32,147 nucleotides of DNA from an uncultured Methanomassiliicoccales archaeon (GTDB taxonomy: Archaea > Thermoplasmatota > Thermoplasmata > Methanomassiliicoccales > Methanomethylophilaceae). Below the pieces are notes generated by a model that worked only from the letters and a program-made list of their open reading frames with translations, was not told where the DNA came from and searched no databases. Below are positions 14,698-22,856 of this stretch, one piece after another (position 1 is the stretch's first letter; every line of letters begins with the position of its first letter). Location of the stretch: contig CASFYI010000022.1 of the NCBI GenBank assembly GCA_949298875.1, forward strand, positions 1-32,147, read 5' to 3'. A program made the translations under genes and the position numbers.

Positions 14698-15978
14698 ATG
14701 CGTTGCGGCGAGTGCGGCAGAGAGATCGAGGACGGGTCCAGGTACTGCCCGTGGTGCGGTGCTACCTCCTCCTTCGTCCCCTCCGGCAGGAGGAGCGGCG
14801 GGAAGCGGATGGCCATAGCGGTAGCATTCGCCGTGGTGGCTCTTGTCATCGTGGCGGCGTTCGTAGCCTCCATGGACTACGACCGGACCGATGACAGGAC
14901 CCTGAACCCCCAGACCCAGCCCGACGGGGGATCCACGGTTGTCTTCACCGACGGCGTCTACTACGTCAGCGGTGAGGATGCGGACCTCTTCGACTTCGAA
15001 CTGACCGAAAGCGACGGGGCCAGACAGCTCGTCGTCACCCTCGACGAATCGGTCGCATCGCAATACGGCAGCTTCACATGGTACGTCAACGACGAGAGCA
15101 AGTGGCCGTGGGGATACCAGCAGATCGAGAAGACGGAACCCGTGCTCTACTGGACCCTGGGCGATGACACCGTCGGCGATTTCAGCGTCGGCGTGGTGTG
15201 CAGGGAATCCTCCGGCTTCCCGTCGTTCTTCCCCACCGGCGGCACGGAGTACTCGGTCGAGGTCTCCATAGACGGGACCTATGTCCAGCAGTACTCCTGG
15301 ACCTATCAGGGGGAGTCCTACCAGCTGTCGGTAGACTACACCTACTCCGACTTCATCGAGGTGTCCGGGTCCAACGGGGCGAGCCTCGCCAAGAGGATGG
15401 GGTACGGGAACGGGACCTATTCGGTCGTGACCGACTTCATCACCGTCGACGAGACCGTCACCGAGATGGAGCAGGGCCTCTCGGAGCTGTACCTGGGGAC
15501 CTACGGCGCGATGGATGATGCGGGATACGCGGAGTTCGTCCTGGCCTTCGTCCAGACCTGCTTCGGATACACCTACGACAGCGTCCTCTACGGACAGCAG
15601 GAGTACTACGCGTTCCCCCTGGAGACCATACACAACGGGGGAGGGGACTGCGAGGACACGTCCATCCTGTGCGCCGCACTCTACGAGGCAGCGGGATACG
15701 ATGCCGGCGTGTTCATCATCCCCGGCCACGCTATAGCCGCCGTCGCCCTGGACGGCTTCACACCGGCGGAGACCTCCGTCACGACGGTGTCGGTGTTCAG
15801 CCTCGAGATGGGCGGCAAGACCTATTACGGATGCGAGACGACCCTCGACTACAACACCTACGGCATCGGCTGGATCAACAGCGACTACACCATCACCGCG
15901 GACGGCACCGTGTACTACGAGGGGGAGGCCTACAGGAATCAGGGCTACGGGCTGTACTCCGTCAGCGAGAAGGATTGA
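14698..15978 (+). CDS. Zinc-ribbon, membrane-anchored transglutaminase-like protein
   Basis: A 426-residue protein in three parts. An N-terminal zinc ribbon has C3/C6 and C17/C20; one membrane helix spans about 38-58; the large C-terminal region is probably extracytoplasmic. That region is rich in Tyr, Asp and Gly and contains a transglutaminase-like core: C318 in GGGDCEDTSILCAAL, H344 in PGHAIAAVAL and a later Asp (around ETTLDYN). The fold is used by proteases, peptide N-glycanases and cross-linking enzymes; here it may act on cell-surface proteins or glycans. A GAGGAGAGGAG ribosome binding site precedes ATG 14698; an in-frame TTG at 14692 is a less likely start. A hairpin terminator follows. 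The substrate is unknown. Confidence 0.8.
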   Translation: MRCGECGREIEDGSRYCPWCGATSSFVPSGRRSGGKRMAIAVAFAVVALVIVAAFVASMDYDRTDDRTLNPQTQPDGGSTVVFTDGVYYVSGEDADLFDFELTESDGARQLVVTLDESVASQYGSFTWYVNDESKWPWGYQQIEKTEPVLYWTLGDDTVGDFSVGVVCRESSGFPSFFPTGGTEYSVEVSIDGTYVQQYSWTYQGESYQLSVDYTYSDFIEVSGSNGASLAKRMGYGNGTYSVVTDFITVDETVTEMEQGLSELYLGTYGAMDDAGYAEFVLAFVQTCFGYTYDSVLYGQQEYYAFPLETIHNGGGDCEDTSILCAALYEAAGYDAGVFIIPGHAIAAVALDGFTPAETSVTTVSVFSLEMGGKTYYGCETTLDYNTYGIGWINSDYTITADGTVYYEGEAYRNQGYGLYSVSEKD

Positions 15979-15990
15979 TCAAACGATTTA

Positions 15991-16009
15991 CCGGCCGTCC
16001 GATGGCCGG
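15991..16009 (+). terminator. Hairpin after the transglutaminase-like gene
   Basis: CCGGCC, a 7-nt loop and GGCCGG form a 6-bp stem 13 nt after the stop, followed downstream by T-rich sequence (CTTATCTTCGTGTCTTATTTC). It separates this gene from the trp promoter. Confidence 0.5.
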
Positions 16010-16151
16010 GCCCCTCATCTTATCTTCGTGTCTTATTTCTATAGACTACTTACGTCTTTTTAATCTATGATTCTTCTTCGTAGATTCAATCGTCTAATTC
16101 TATTGATTTCTACAAGATATCTGTCTAAATCATCGTCTCCGAATAATTTTT

Positions 16152-16185
16152 CACAATAATATACATTCATTCACAATAAAATACA
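16152..16185. promoter_or_regulatory. Two direct repeats in the trpE promoter, candidate trp operators
   Basis: CACAATAATATACA (16152-16165) and CACAATAAAATACA (16172-16185) are near-identical 14-mers spaced 20 bp apart, overlapping the TATA-like region 50-85 nt before the trpE ATG. A third copy, CATAATAATATACA, is in the trpB promoter at 22777-22790. The spacing of about two helical turns fits side-by-side binding of a repressor. Confidence 0.5.
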
Positions 16186-16236
16186 TTAAATAACAAAAGA
16201 GGCATCTCTCGATCACAACGAAAGAGAGAGGCGGAG

Positions 16237-17709
16237 ATGTACAGCCCAACGTTCGAAGAATCCAGGAAGTACGCATCCGAAGGATACGGCGCGATCCCCG
16301 TGTCGCGCACTATCCCCGCGGATGTCAGGACCCCGATCGAGACCCTCAGGGCGCTCATGAACGAGGATGACCACTGCTACATCCTCGAGAGCGTCGAGGA
16401 CAAGCAGAGATGGGGCAGGTACACCATCCTCGGATTCGAACCCGTGCTGGAGTTCGTATGCGACGACGGGAAGGTCAGGATCACAGAGGACGGGAGGACG
16501 GAGGAGTTCGAGACCGAGGACCCGTCCGAGGTCATCAGAGGGATCCTCGCGGATCACAGGAGCCCCCGCATCGACGGCCTCCCTCCCTTCACCGGAGGGC
16601 TCGTGGGCTACTTCGCCTACGACTACATCAGATACGCCGAACCGTCCCTGAGGATCACCGCCTCGGACGAGGAGGGGTTCAAGAACGCCGACCTCATGCT
16701 GTTCGACAAGGTCGTGGTCTACGACAACTTCCGTCAGACCGTGACGGTCATCGCCCATGCCGACGGAAGGGACATCGACGGCACCTATCCGAAGGCGACG
16801 GAGCAGGTCGAGAGGATCATCGGCATCATCCGCGGAGGAGCGCCGAAGGCGCATGACCCTGCCAGGCTGCTGTCAGATTTCGAGCCGTCCTGCTCAGAGG
16901 AGCAGTACTGCGACATGGTGAAGAAGGCGAAGGACCACATCCGCGAGGGAGACATCTTCCAGGTGGTCCTCTCCAACCGCCTGGGTGCGGAGTTCGAGGG
17001 GAGCCTCCTGGACGTCTACCGCGTGCTCCGCATGAGCAACCCCTCGCCCTACATGTTCTACCTCTCCGGCAGCGACATCGAGGCAGCCGGGGCGTCCCCC
17101 GAGACCCTGGTCAGGCTGGTCGGAGGGGAGCTACACACATTCCCCCTGGCGGGGACCAGGCCGCGCGGACGCACCGACGAGGAGGACAGGATGCTGGAGG
17201 AGGAGCTACTCTCGGACGAGAAGGAGCTCGCGGAGCACAACATGCTGGTGGACCTCGGGAGGAACGATATCGGCCGCGTGTCCGAGTTCGGATCCGTCAA
17301 GGTGGAGCGCTACCTCGAGATCGAGAGGTTCTCGCACGTCATGCACATCGGCTCCACCGTCCGCGGCAGGATACGCGGGGACATGGACGCCCTGGACGCG
17401 ATAGAGTCGGTCCTCCCCGCGGGGACCCTGTCCGGGGCCCCGAAGCTCATGGCATGCAGGATCATCGACGACCTGGAGGACTGCAAGCGCGGCATCTACG
17501 GCGGCGCGATCGGGTACATAGACCTCACCGGGAACATGGACGTCTGCATAGGCATCCGCCTGGCGTACAGGCGCGGAAGGCGCGTCTACGTTCGCTCCGG
17601 AGCGGGCATCGTGGCCGACAGCGTGCCGGAGAACGAGTACCGCGAATGCATCAACAAGGCGAAGGCCGTCATCGAGGCCTGCAGGATCGCATCGGAGGGA
17701 TTGGAATGA
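16237..17709 (+). CDS. trpE: Anthranilate synthase component I
   Basis: A 490-residue TrpE, which converts chorismate and ammonia from TrpG to anthranilate. The N-terminal tryptophan-binding region keeps the LES motif (YILESVEDKQRWGRYTILGF, about residues 45-64), so feedback inhibition is plausible. The chorismate-binding core has FQVVLSNR, PSPYMFYL, SPETLVR, PLAGTRPRGRTDEED, DLGRNDIGRV, SGAPKLMA and the terminal RSGAGIVADS. The start ATG 16237 is preceded by GGCGGAG. It is the first gene of trpEGDCF; its stop overlaps the trpG start as ATGA. The upstream AT-rich leader carries two repeated elements. The short leader also has complementary CTCTC and GAGAG arms, the latter beside the ribosome binding site. 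Confidence 0.97.
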   Translation: MYSPTFEESRKYASEGYGAIPVSRTIPADVRTPIETLRALMNEDDHCYILESVEDKQRWGRYTILGFEPVLEFVCDDGKVRITEDGRTEEFETEDPSEVIRGILADHRSPRIDGLPPFTGGLVGYFAYDYIRYAEPSLRITASDEEGFKNADLMLFDKVVVYDNFRQTVTVIAHADGRDIDGTYPKATEQVERIIGIIRGGAPKAHDPARLLSDFEPSCSEEQYCDMVKKAKDHIREGDIFQVVLSNRLGAEFEGSLLDVYRVLRMSNPSPYMFYLSGSDIEAAGASPETLVRLVGGELHTFPLAGTRPRGRTDEEDRMLEEELLSDEKELAEHNMLVDLGRNDIGRVSEFGSVKVERYLEIERFSHVMHIGSTVRGRIRGDMDALDAIESVLPAGTLSGAPKLMACRIIDDLEDCKRGIYGGAIGYIDLTGNMDVCIGIRLAYRRGRRVYVRSGAGIVADSVPENEYRECINKAKAVIEACRIASEGLE

Positions 17710-18281
17710 GCACCCTCCTCATCGACAACTATGACAGCTTCTCGTACAACCTGTACCAGATTCTGGGGTCCTCGGACCCGGACATCAGCGTCGTGAGGAA
17801 CGACGCGGTGACCGCCGACGACATCCTCGGCATGGGGATCGGCAGGATCGTCATCTCGCCCGGGCCCGGACGCCCGGTGGATGCCGGTAACTGCGTCGAC
17901 ATCGTCCGGAGATGCGCCGGAAAGGTCCCCATCCTCGGGGTGTGCCTCGGCCATCAGGCGATCTGCACGGCATACGGGGCCACGGTCACCTATGCCGGCA
18001 GACTGATGCACGGCAAGGCGTCTGAGTGCGACGTCGACGTCACCTCGGAGCTTTTCAGAGACACGGGACCCCGCATCACTGTGGGCAGATACCATTCGCT
18101 GGCGGTCGACCCGGCCACGCTGCCGGCCGACCTGAGGATTACCGCCCTCACGGACGAGGGCGAGGTGATGGCGGTGGAGGACCGCCGGAGGAGGGTGTTC
18201 GGACTCCAGTTCCACCCCGAATCCGTCCTGACGCCCGAGGGCGCCGGGATTCTCCGCAACTTCATGGAGGTGAGGATTTGA
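17706..18281 (+). CDS. trpG: Anthranilate synthase component II (glutamine amidotransferase)
   Basis: A 191-residue class I glutamine amidotransferase supplying ammonia to TrpE. The catalytic triad is C80 (GVCLGHQ), H170 and E172 (LQFHPES), with the oxyanion loop SPGPGRP at about 51-57. The start overlaps the trpE stop (ATGA), as expected of subunits made in equal amounts. A para-aminobenzoate synthase role (PabA) is possible for the family, but the operon position makes TrpG the clear choice. Confidence 0.96.
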   Translation: MSTLLIDNYDSFSYNLYQILGSSDPDISVVRNDAVTADDILGMGIGRIVISPGPGRPVDAGNCVDIVRRCAGKVPILGVCLGHQAICTAYGATVTYAGRLMHGKASECDVDVTSELFRDTGPRITVGRYHSLAVDPATLPADLRITALTDEGEVMAVEDRRRRVFGLQFHPESVLTPEGAGILRNFMEVRI

Positions 18282-19300
18282 GCACTATAGGCGAGGCCGT
18301 GTGCAAGCTGTCCCGCAGGGAGGACCTCGGATACGACGAGGCCCGTTCGGTGATGGATTCGATAATGAGCGGCGAATGCTCCGACGTCATGATATCGTCG
18401 TACCTGACGGCGCTGGCGCTGAAGGGGGAGACCGTCGAGGAGATCGCGGCATCCGCCGCGGAGATGAGGGAGCACGGGCTGATGCTCCCCGGCGACCACT
18501 CGGATGCGCTGGAGATCGTCGGCACCGGAGGGGACCGCTCCGGTTCCTTCAACATCTCCACCACCTCCGCTTTCGTGGTGGCATCCTGCGGCGTGCCGGT
18601 CGCCAAGCACGGCAACCGCGCGGCCAGCAGCCTCTGCGGGGCGGCCGACGTCCTCGAGGCGCTCGGCGCCAGGATCGACCTCTCCCCGGAGGATTCCGAG
18701 AGGATCCTGGGGGAGTGCGGCTTCGCGTTCATGTTCGCCCAGAGGTACCACCAGTCCATGCGCTTCGTCGCCCCCGTGAGGAGGGAGATCGGCATCCGCA
18801 CGGTGTTCAACATACTGGGGCCTCTCACCAACCCCGCCGGGGCCGGCAACCAGCTCTCGGGCGTGTTCTCGCCATCCCTCGTCAGACCGATGGCTGAGGT
18901 CCTCGACAGGCTCGGCGTGAGGAACGCCGTCGTGGTTTACGGTATTGACGGGCTCGACGAGCTCTCAGTCTCCGACAGGACCATCGTGGCCGAGCTCAGG
19001 CACGGGAGCCTGGAGGAGTACTCCGTCGAGCCTGAGGACTTCGGCATCCGCAGGAGCCCCCACTCCGATCTCGTGGGCGGTGGGCCGGCCGAGAACGCGG
19101 CCATCACCCGCTCCGTGCTCTCCGGGGCGCCCGGGGCCAGACGCGACGCCGTCCTCCTCAACGCTGGAGCCGGGCTGTTCACATGCGGAAGGGCGTCGAG
19201 CATCTCCGACGGGATCGAGATGGCCGCCCAGGCGATAGACTCCGGGAAGGCGCTGGAGACGATGGGGCGCTTCATAGAGCTCACGAGGGCGGCGGCATGA
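18278..19300 (+). CDS. trpD: Anthranilate phosphoribosyltransferase (TTG start)
   Basis: A 340-residue TrpD transferring phosphoribosyl from PRPP to anthranilate. The PRPP-binding glycine motif is GTGGDRSGSFNIST (about residues 82-95), followed by KHGNRAASS near 108-116, the R/H-rich RYHQSMRFVAPVRREIG region and NILGPLTNPAG. The start is TTG 18278, which overlaps the trpG TGA (TTGA); GGAGGTGAGG sits just upstream as a strong ribosome binding site, and the length then matches the family. The open frame extends upstream inside trpG, but that is antiphase shadow. The stop overlaps the trpC start (ATGA). Confidence 0.96.
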   Translation: MSTIGEAVCKLSRREDLGYDEARSVMDSIMSGECSDVMISSYLTALALKGETVEEIAASAAEMREHGLMLPGDHSDALEIVGTGGDRSGSFNISTTSAFVVASCGVPVAKHGNRAASSLCGAADVLEALGARIDLSPEDSERILGECGFAFMFAQRYHQSMRFVAPVRREIGIRTVFNILGPLTNPAGAGNQLSGVFSPSLVRPMAEVLDRLGVRNAVVVYGIDGLDELSVSDRTIVAELRHGSLEEYSVEPEDFGIRRSPHSDLVGGGPAENAAITRSVLSGAPGARRDAVLLNAGAGLFTCGRASSISDGIEMAAQAIDSGKALETMGRFIELTRAAA

Positions 19301-20118
19301 CATCCGAGGCGATGGACAGGCCGTCCCCGGTCGGCGGCGGGAACATCCTGGACAGGATAGTCGAGGACACCCGCAGGAGGAACGCCTTCGAGCGCACGAT
19401 AAGGCCGCTCCCGATGGTCATCGAGAGCTGCAGGTCGCTCCCTCGGAGGACCGGATTCCCGTTCGAACAGGCCCTCGGATCCGAGGACATGTCATTCATC
19501 TGCGAGGCGAAGAGGGCCTCCCCCTCGAAGGGGCTGATCTCCCCCGACTACCCGTACATAGACATAGCCAGGGGATATGAGTCGGCGGGAGCGTCAGCCG
19601 TATCCGTGCTCACCGAACCGCTCCACTTCAGAGGGAGCGACAGGCACCTGGAAGACATCTCGAGGGCCGTATCCATCCCCATCCTGAGAAAGGACTTCGT
19701 CATCGACGAGTACCAGATCTACCGCGCCAAGGAGATGGGCGCATCGGCGGTGCTCCTAATCGCCTCGATACTCGGCGACTCCCAGCTCGAGGGGTTCTCC
19801 TCGCTGGCCGGGTCCCTTGGCATGTCCGCGCTGGTGGAGACCCACACCGCCGACGAGGTGGAGCGCGCGGTATCCTGCGGCGCCCGCATAATCGGCGTGA
19901 ACAACAGGGATCTCGGCACGTTCACCGTGGACATCGGCAACAGCCTGAGGCTGGCCGACCTCATCCCCGACGGGACCGTGGCTGTGTCCGAGAGCGGGAT
20001 ACGCTCGCGCGACGATGTCGTCAGACTCCAAGAGGCGGGATTCGACGCCGTCCTCGTTGGTGAGACGCTGATGCGCAGCGCCGACAGGGCCTCCGCGCTC
20101 AGGGGCCTTATGCCATGA
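19297..20118 (+). CDS. trpC: Indole-3-glycerol phosphate synthase
   Basis: A 273-residue (beta/alpha)8 enzyme closing the ring of CdRP to indole-3-glycerol phosphate. It shows the N-terminal helix NILDRIVEDTRRRNAFE, the catalytic EAKRASPSKG (about residues 69-78), ILRKDFVIDEYQIY and the C-terminal phosphate-binding GVNNRDL...VSESGI. It is a stand-alone enzyme, not fused to TrpF as in enteric bacteria. The start (ATG 19297) overlaps the trpD stop and the stop overlaps the trpF start, giving tight translational coupling. Confidence 0.96.
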   Translation: MTSEAMDRPSPVGGGNILDRIVEDTRRRNAFERTIRPLPMVIESCRSLPRRTGFPFEQALGSEDMSFICEAKRASPSKGLISPDYPYIDIARGYESAGASAVSVLTEPLHFRGSDRHLEDISRAVSIPILRKDFVIDEYQIYRAKEMGASAVLLIASILGDSQLEGFSSLAGSLGMSALVETHTADEVERAVSCGARIIGVNNRDLGTFTVDIGNSLRLADLIPDGTVAVSESGIRSRDDVVRLQEAGFDAVLVGETLMRSADRASALRGLMP

Positions 20119-20711
20119 TCGTCAAGGTGTGCGGCCTCCGCACCGCGGACGATGCCGAGGCGGTCAACGAGGCCGGCCCGGACATGGCGGGTTTCGTCTT
20201 CTACGGGCCGAGCAGACGCTGCATAGACCGCGAGCTCGCCATCGAGCTGAGGCGGATCCTGGATCCCTCCATCGCCACCGTCGGCGTGTTCGTGGACGAG
20301 GACCCCCGCGTGATCGCCGGACTCGTGGAGGACCGCATCATCTCCGTGGTGCAGTTGCACGGGTCGGAGGACGGGATGTACATCCACGGCCTCCGCGCCA
20401 TGACCCACGCGCCGATAGTCAAGACATTCATAGCCAGACGCCCGGAGGACATGGAGGAGGCCAACCTCTCGCCGGCGGACATGGTCATGCTGGACGCCGG
20501 GAAGGGGTCCGGGAAGGGATTCGACTGGGATCTGGCACAGGCGATGCGCAGGCCGTTCATACTGTCCGGGGGACTCACGCCCGAGAACGTCGGCACCGCG
20601 ATAGCCAGAGTGTCGCCGGCGGGCGTCGACGTCAGCTCCGGTGTCGAGTCCGGCGGAGCCAAGGACCGCGCCAAGGTGCTCTCGTTCGTCGAGAGCGCGA
20701 GAATGGGATGA
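20115..20711 (+). CDS. trpF: Phosphoribosylanthranilate isomerase
   Basis: A 198-residue TrpF catalysing the Amadori rearrangement of PRA to CdRP. The catalytic base is C6 (KVCGLR) and the general acid D127 (MLDAGKGSGKGFDW); the C-terminal phosphate-binding LSGGLTPENV and DVSSGVES are present. It is the last gene of trpEGDCF, with an ATGA overlap to trpC. Only 6 nt separate its stop from the convergent trpA stop, and no hairpin terminator is apparent, so transcripts from the two trp units may run into each other. Confidence 0.96.
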   Translation: MIVKVCGLRTADDAEAVNEAGPDMAGFVFYGPSRRCIDRELAIELRRILDPSIATVGVFVDEDPRVIAGLVEDRIISVVQLHGSEDGMYIHGLRAMTHAPIVKTFIARRPEDMEEANLSPADMVMLDAGKGSGKGFDWDLAQAMRRPFILSGGLTPENVGTAIARVSPAGVDVSSGVESGGAKDRAKVLSFVESARMG

Positions 20712-20717
20712 CCTGGC

Positions 20718-21542
20718 TCACCTGACGGGGACGGCCTCGGGGGCCGGGCATCCGCCGGACACCCTTCCGCAGGCATCGATACCCGCCCTCATGGAGCGCA
20801 CGTACTCGGCCACATGCTGTGCGGAATCCCTGCCGTGCTCCGCGATGATGTCCACTATCGCAGAACCGACGATGACGCCGTCCGCGAAGGATGCGATCTC
20901 GGCCGCCTGCTCGGGCGTGGAGACGCCGAACCCCACGGCGCAGGGTACGTCGGAGACGGCCTTCACGGAGGCCACCATGTCCCTCAGATTGTTGCTGAAT
21001 CTCTGGCGCACACCCGTCACACCCATGGAGGACACCACGTAGAGGAATCCCTCCGCCTCTGATGCGATCATCGAGATCCTCTCCTCGGATGTGGGCGCTA
21101 TCATGGAGATGAGCCTCACCCCGTGGGCCCTGCATGCGGGAAGGAGCTCGCCCTTCTCCTCGTAGGGAACGTCGGGGACTATGACGGCACATATGCCGGC
21201 CCTGGCGCAGCGCTCCATGAACCTGTCCGGCCCGTAGACGAACACGGGGTTCATGTACGTCATCACCGCGAGCGGGACGTCGCATCCCCCGGCGCGTATG
21301 CGCTCGACCATGTCGAAGATGGCATCGGTCGTCACACCGTTGGAGAGCGCGCGGATGTCGGCCGCCTGTATGACGGGACCCTCCGCGATGGGGTCTGAGA
21401 ACGGGATGCCGATCTCGATGAGGTCCGCGCCGGCGTCCGCCATCTCCGGGATGATCCTCTCGGTGGTCTCGATGTCGGGATCCCCCGCCGTGACGAAGGC
21501 GATGAATGCCTTCCTCGAGAAGACGCGTCCGAGGTCACTCAT
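20718..21542 (-). CDS. trpA: Tryptophan synthase alpha chain
   Basis: A 274-residue TrpA, which cleaves indole-3-glycerol phosphate to indole. The catalytic residues are E43 ([11 protein letters not shown]) and D124 ([10 protein letters not shown]); the phosphate loop [11 protein letters not shown] and VGSAIVD are near the C-terminus. ATG 21542 gives an 8-nt overlap with the end of trpB; a longer open frame upstream lies within trpB. It is the second gene of the trpBA unit that converges on trpEGDCF. Confidence 0.96.
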   Translation of the reverse strand: MSDLGRVFSRKAFIAFVTAGDPDIETTERIIPEMADAGADLIEIGIPFSDPIAEGPVIQAADIRALSNGVTTDAIFDMVERIRAGGCDVPLAVMTYMNPVFVYGPDRFMERCARAGICAVIVPDVPYEEKGELLPACRAHGVRLISMIAPTSEERISMIASEAEGFLYVVSSMGVTGVRQRFSNNLRDMVASVKAVSDVPCAVGFGVSTPEQAAEIASFADGVIVGSAIVDIIAEHGRDSAQHVAEYVRSMRAGIDACGRVSGGCPAPEAVPVR

Positions 21543-22722
21543 GGAGATCCCTCCCCCTGTAGCGGGCGATGGCCGCCACATCCTTGTCCCCCCTCCCCGA
21601 GAGGTTGATGACCATCAGGTCGTCCTTGGACATGGTGGGCGCGAGCTCTCTGGCGTACGCGACGGCGTGGGAGCTCTCGATGGCTGGTATTATGCCCTCG
21701 GTCCTGGACAGGTACTCGAAGGCGGAGACCGCCTGGTCGTCGGTCACCGCGACGTACTCCGCGCGGTCAATGGATTTGAGGTAGGCGTGCTCCGGCCCTA
21801 TGCCGGGATAGTCCAGGCCCGCCGATATGGAATACACCGGGGCGATCTGCCCGTAGGCGTCCTGGCAGAACAGGGACTTCATGCCGTGGAAGATCCCCAC
21901 GGTGCCCTTGGTGAGGGTCGCGGCGTGCATGTCGGTGTCGACGCCCTTGCCCCCGGCCTCGCAGCCGATCATCCTGACCCCGGGCTCGTCTATGAACTCG
22001 TGGAACAGGCCGATGGCGTTGCTGCCTCCGCCGACGCAGGCGACCAGGCAGTCCGGCAGGCGCCCCTCGGCCTCGGCCATCTGGGCGCGGACCTCGCGCC
22101 CGATGACGGACTGGAAATCGCACACCATCGTGGGATAGGGATGGGGGCCCATCACGGTGCCGATGACGTAGTGCGTGTCGTCCACGCGGGTGGTCCACTC
22201 ACGGAGGGTCTCGTTCACCGCGTCCTTGAGGACGCCGGTGCCGGATGTGACCGGATGCACCTTGGCCCCGAGGAGCTCCATCCTGTAGACGTTCAGGGCC
22301 TGGCGCTCCACGTCCTTGGCGCCCATGAAGATCTCGCATTCGAGACCGAAGTAGGCCGCGAGGGTTGCGGTCGCCACGCCGTGCTGTCCTGCGCCGGTCT
22401 CGGCGATGACGCGGGTCTTGCCCATCTTCTTGGCGAGGAGGCACTGCCCGATGACGTTGTTGATCTTGTGGGAGCCCGTGTGGTTGAGGTCCTCCCTCTT
22501 GAGGTATACCTTGGCGCCGCCCAGATCGCGCGTCATGCAGTCGGCATAGTAGAGCGGGGAGGGCCTGTTGGTGTACCTGTGGTTGAGGTCGTCGACCTCC
22601 CTCAGGAACTCCGGATCCTTCCTGTACTTGGAATAGGCGTGGTCCAGCTCGATCACCGCGTTCATCAGTGTCTCGGGTACGAACTGTCCCCCGAACTCCC
22701 CGTACATGCCCTCGCCGCTCAT
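21535..22722 (-). CDS. trpB: Tryptophan synthase beta chain
   Basis: A 395-residue TrpB (the TrpA-dependent TrpB1 type), a PLP enzyme joining indole with serine. The PLP lysine is K86 in [21 protein letters not shown] holds the catalytic glutamate; [10 protein letters not shown] binds the PLP phosphate; and the C-terminus has [13 protein letters not shown] 22722 starts [17 protein letters not shown], the canonical N-terminus. The promoter lies in the AT-rich stretch 22735-22800 and contains a copy of the trp repeat element. It is followed by trpA with an 8-nt overlap. Confidence 0.97.
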   Translation of the reverse strand: MSGEGMYGEFGGQFVPETLMNAVIELDHAYSKYRKDPEFLREVDDLNHRYTNRPSPLYYADCMTRDLGGAKVYLKREDLNHTGSHKINNVIGQCLLAKKMGKTRVIAETGAGQHGVATATLAAYFGLECEIFMGAKDVERQALNVYRMELLGAKVHPVTSGTGVLKDAVNETLREWTTRVDDTHYVIGTVMGPHPYPTMVCDFQSVIGREVRAQMAEAEGRLPDCLVACVGGGSNAIGLFHEFIDEPGVRMIGCEAGGKGVDTDMHAATLTKGTVGIFHGMKSLFCQDAYGQIAPVYSISAGLDYPGIGPEHAYLKSIDRAEYVAVTDDQAVSAFEYLSRTEGIIPAIESSHAVAYARELAPTMSKDDLMVINLSGRGDKDVAAIARYRGRDLHE

Positions 22723-22776
22723 GTATATCGAGGATGACTATCATTCGACAGTATTTGTAATTAATGTTCATCATAG

Positions 22777-22790
22777 CATAATAATATACA
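22777..22790. promoter_or_regulatory. Third copy of the trp promoter motif, before trpB
   Basis: CATAATAATATACA matches the trpE repeat CACAATAATATACA at 13 of 14 bases. On the coding strand of trpB it reads TGTATATTATTATG and overlaps the likely TATA box, 55-68 nt before the trpB ATG. Relative to its gene it is in the opposite orientation to the trpE copies. Confidence 0.45.
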
Positions 22791-22856
22791 AACAAAAATC
22801 TGATAGTTCCTCATCCGGCAGAACTCGTACTGATTAGACCCGGATCCTCCGAAAGT

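Noticed and set aside
16090-16200. Possible CRISPR-like short repeats before trpE
   Set aside because: Only two repeats of about 14-18 bp with no spacer of regular size; better explained as promoter elements.
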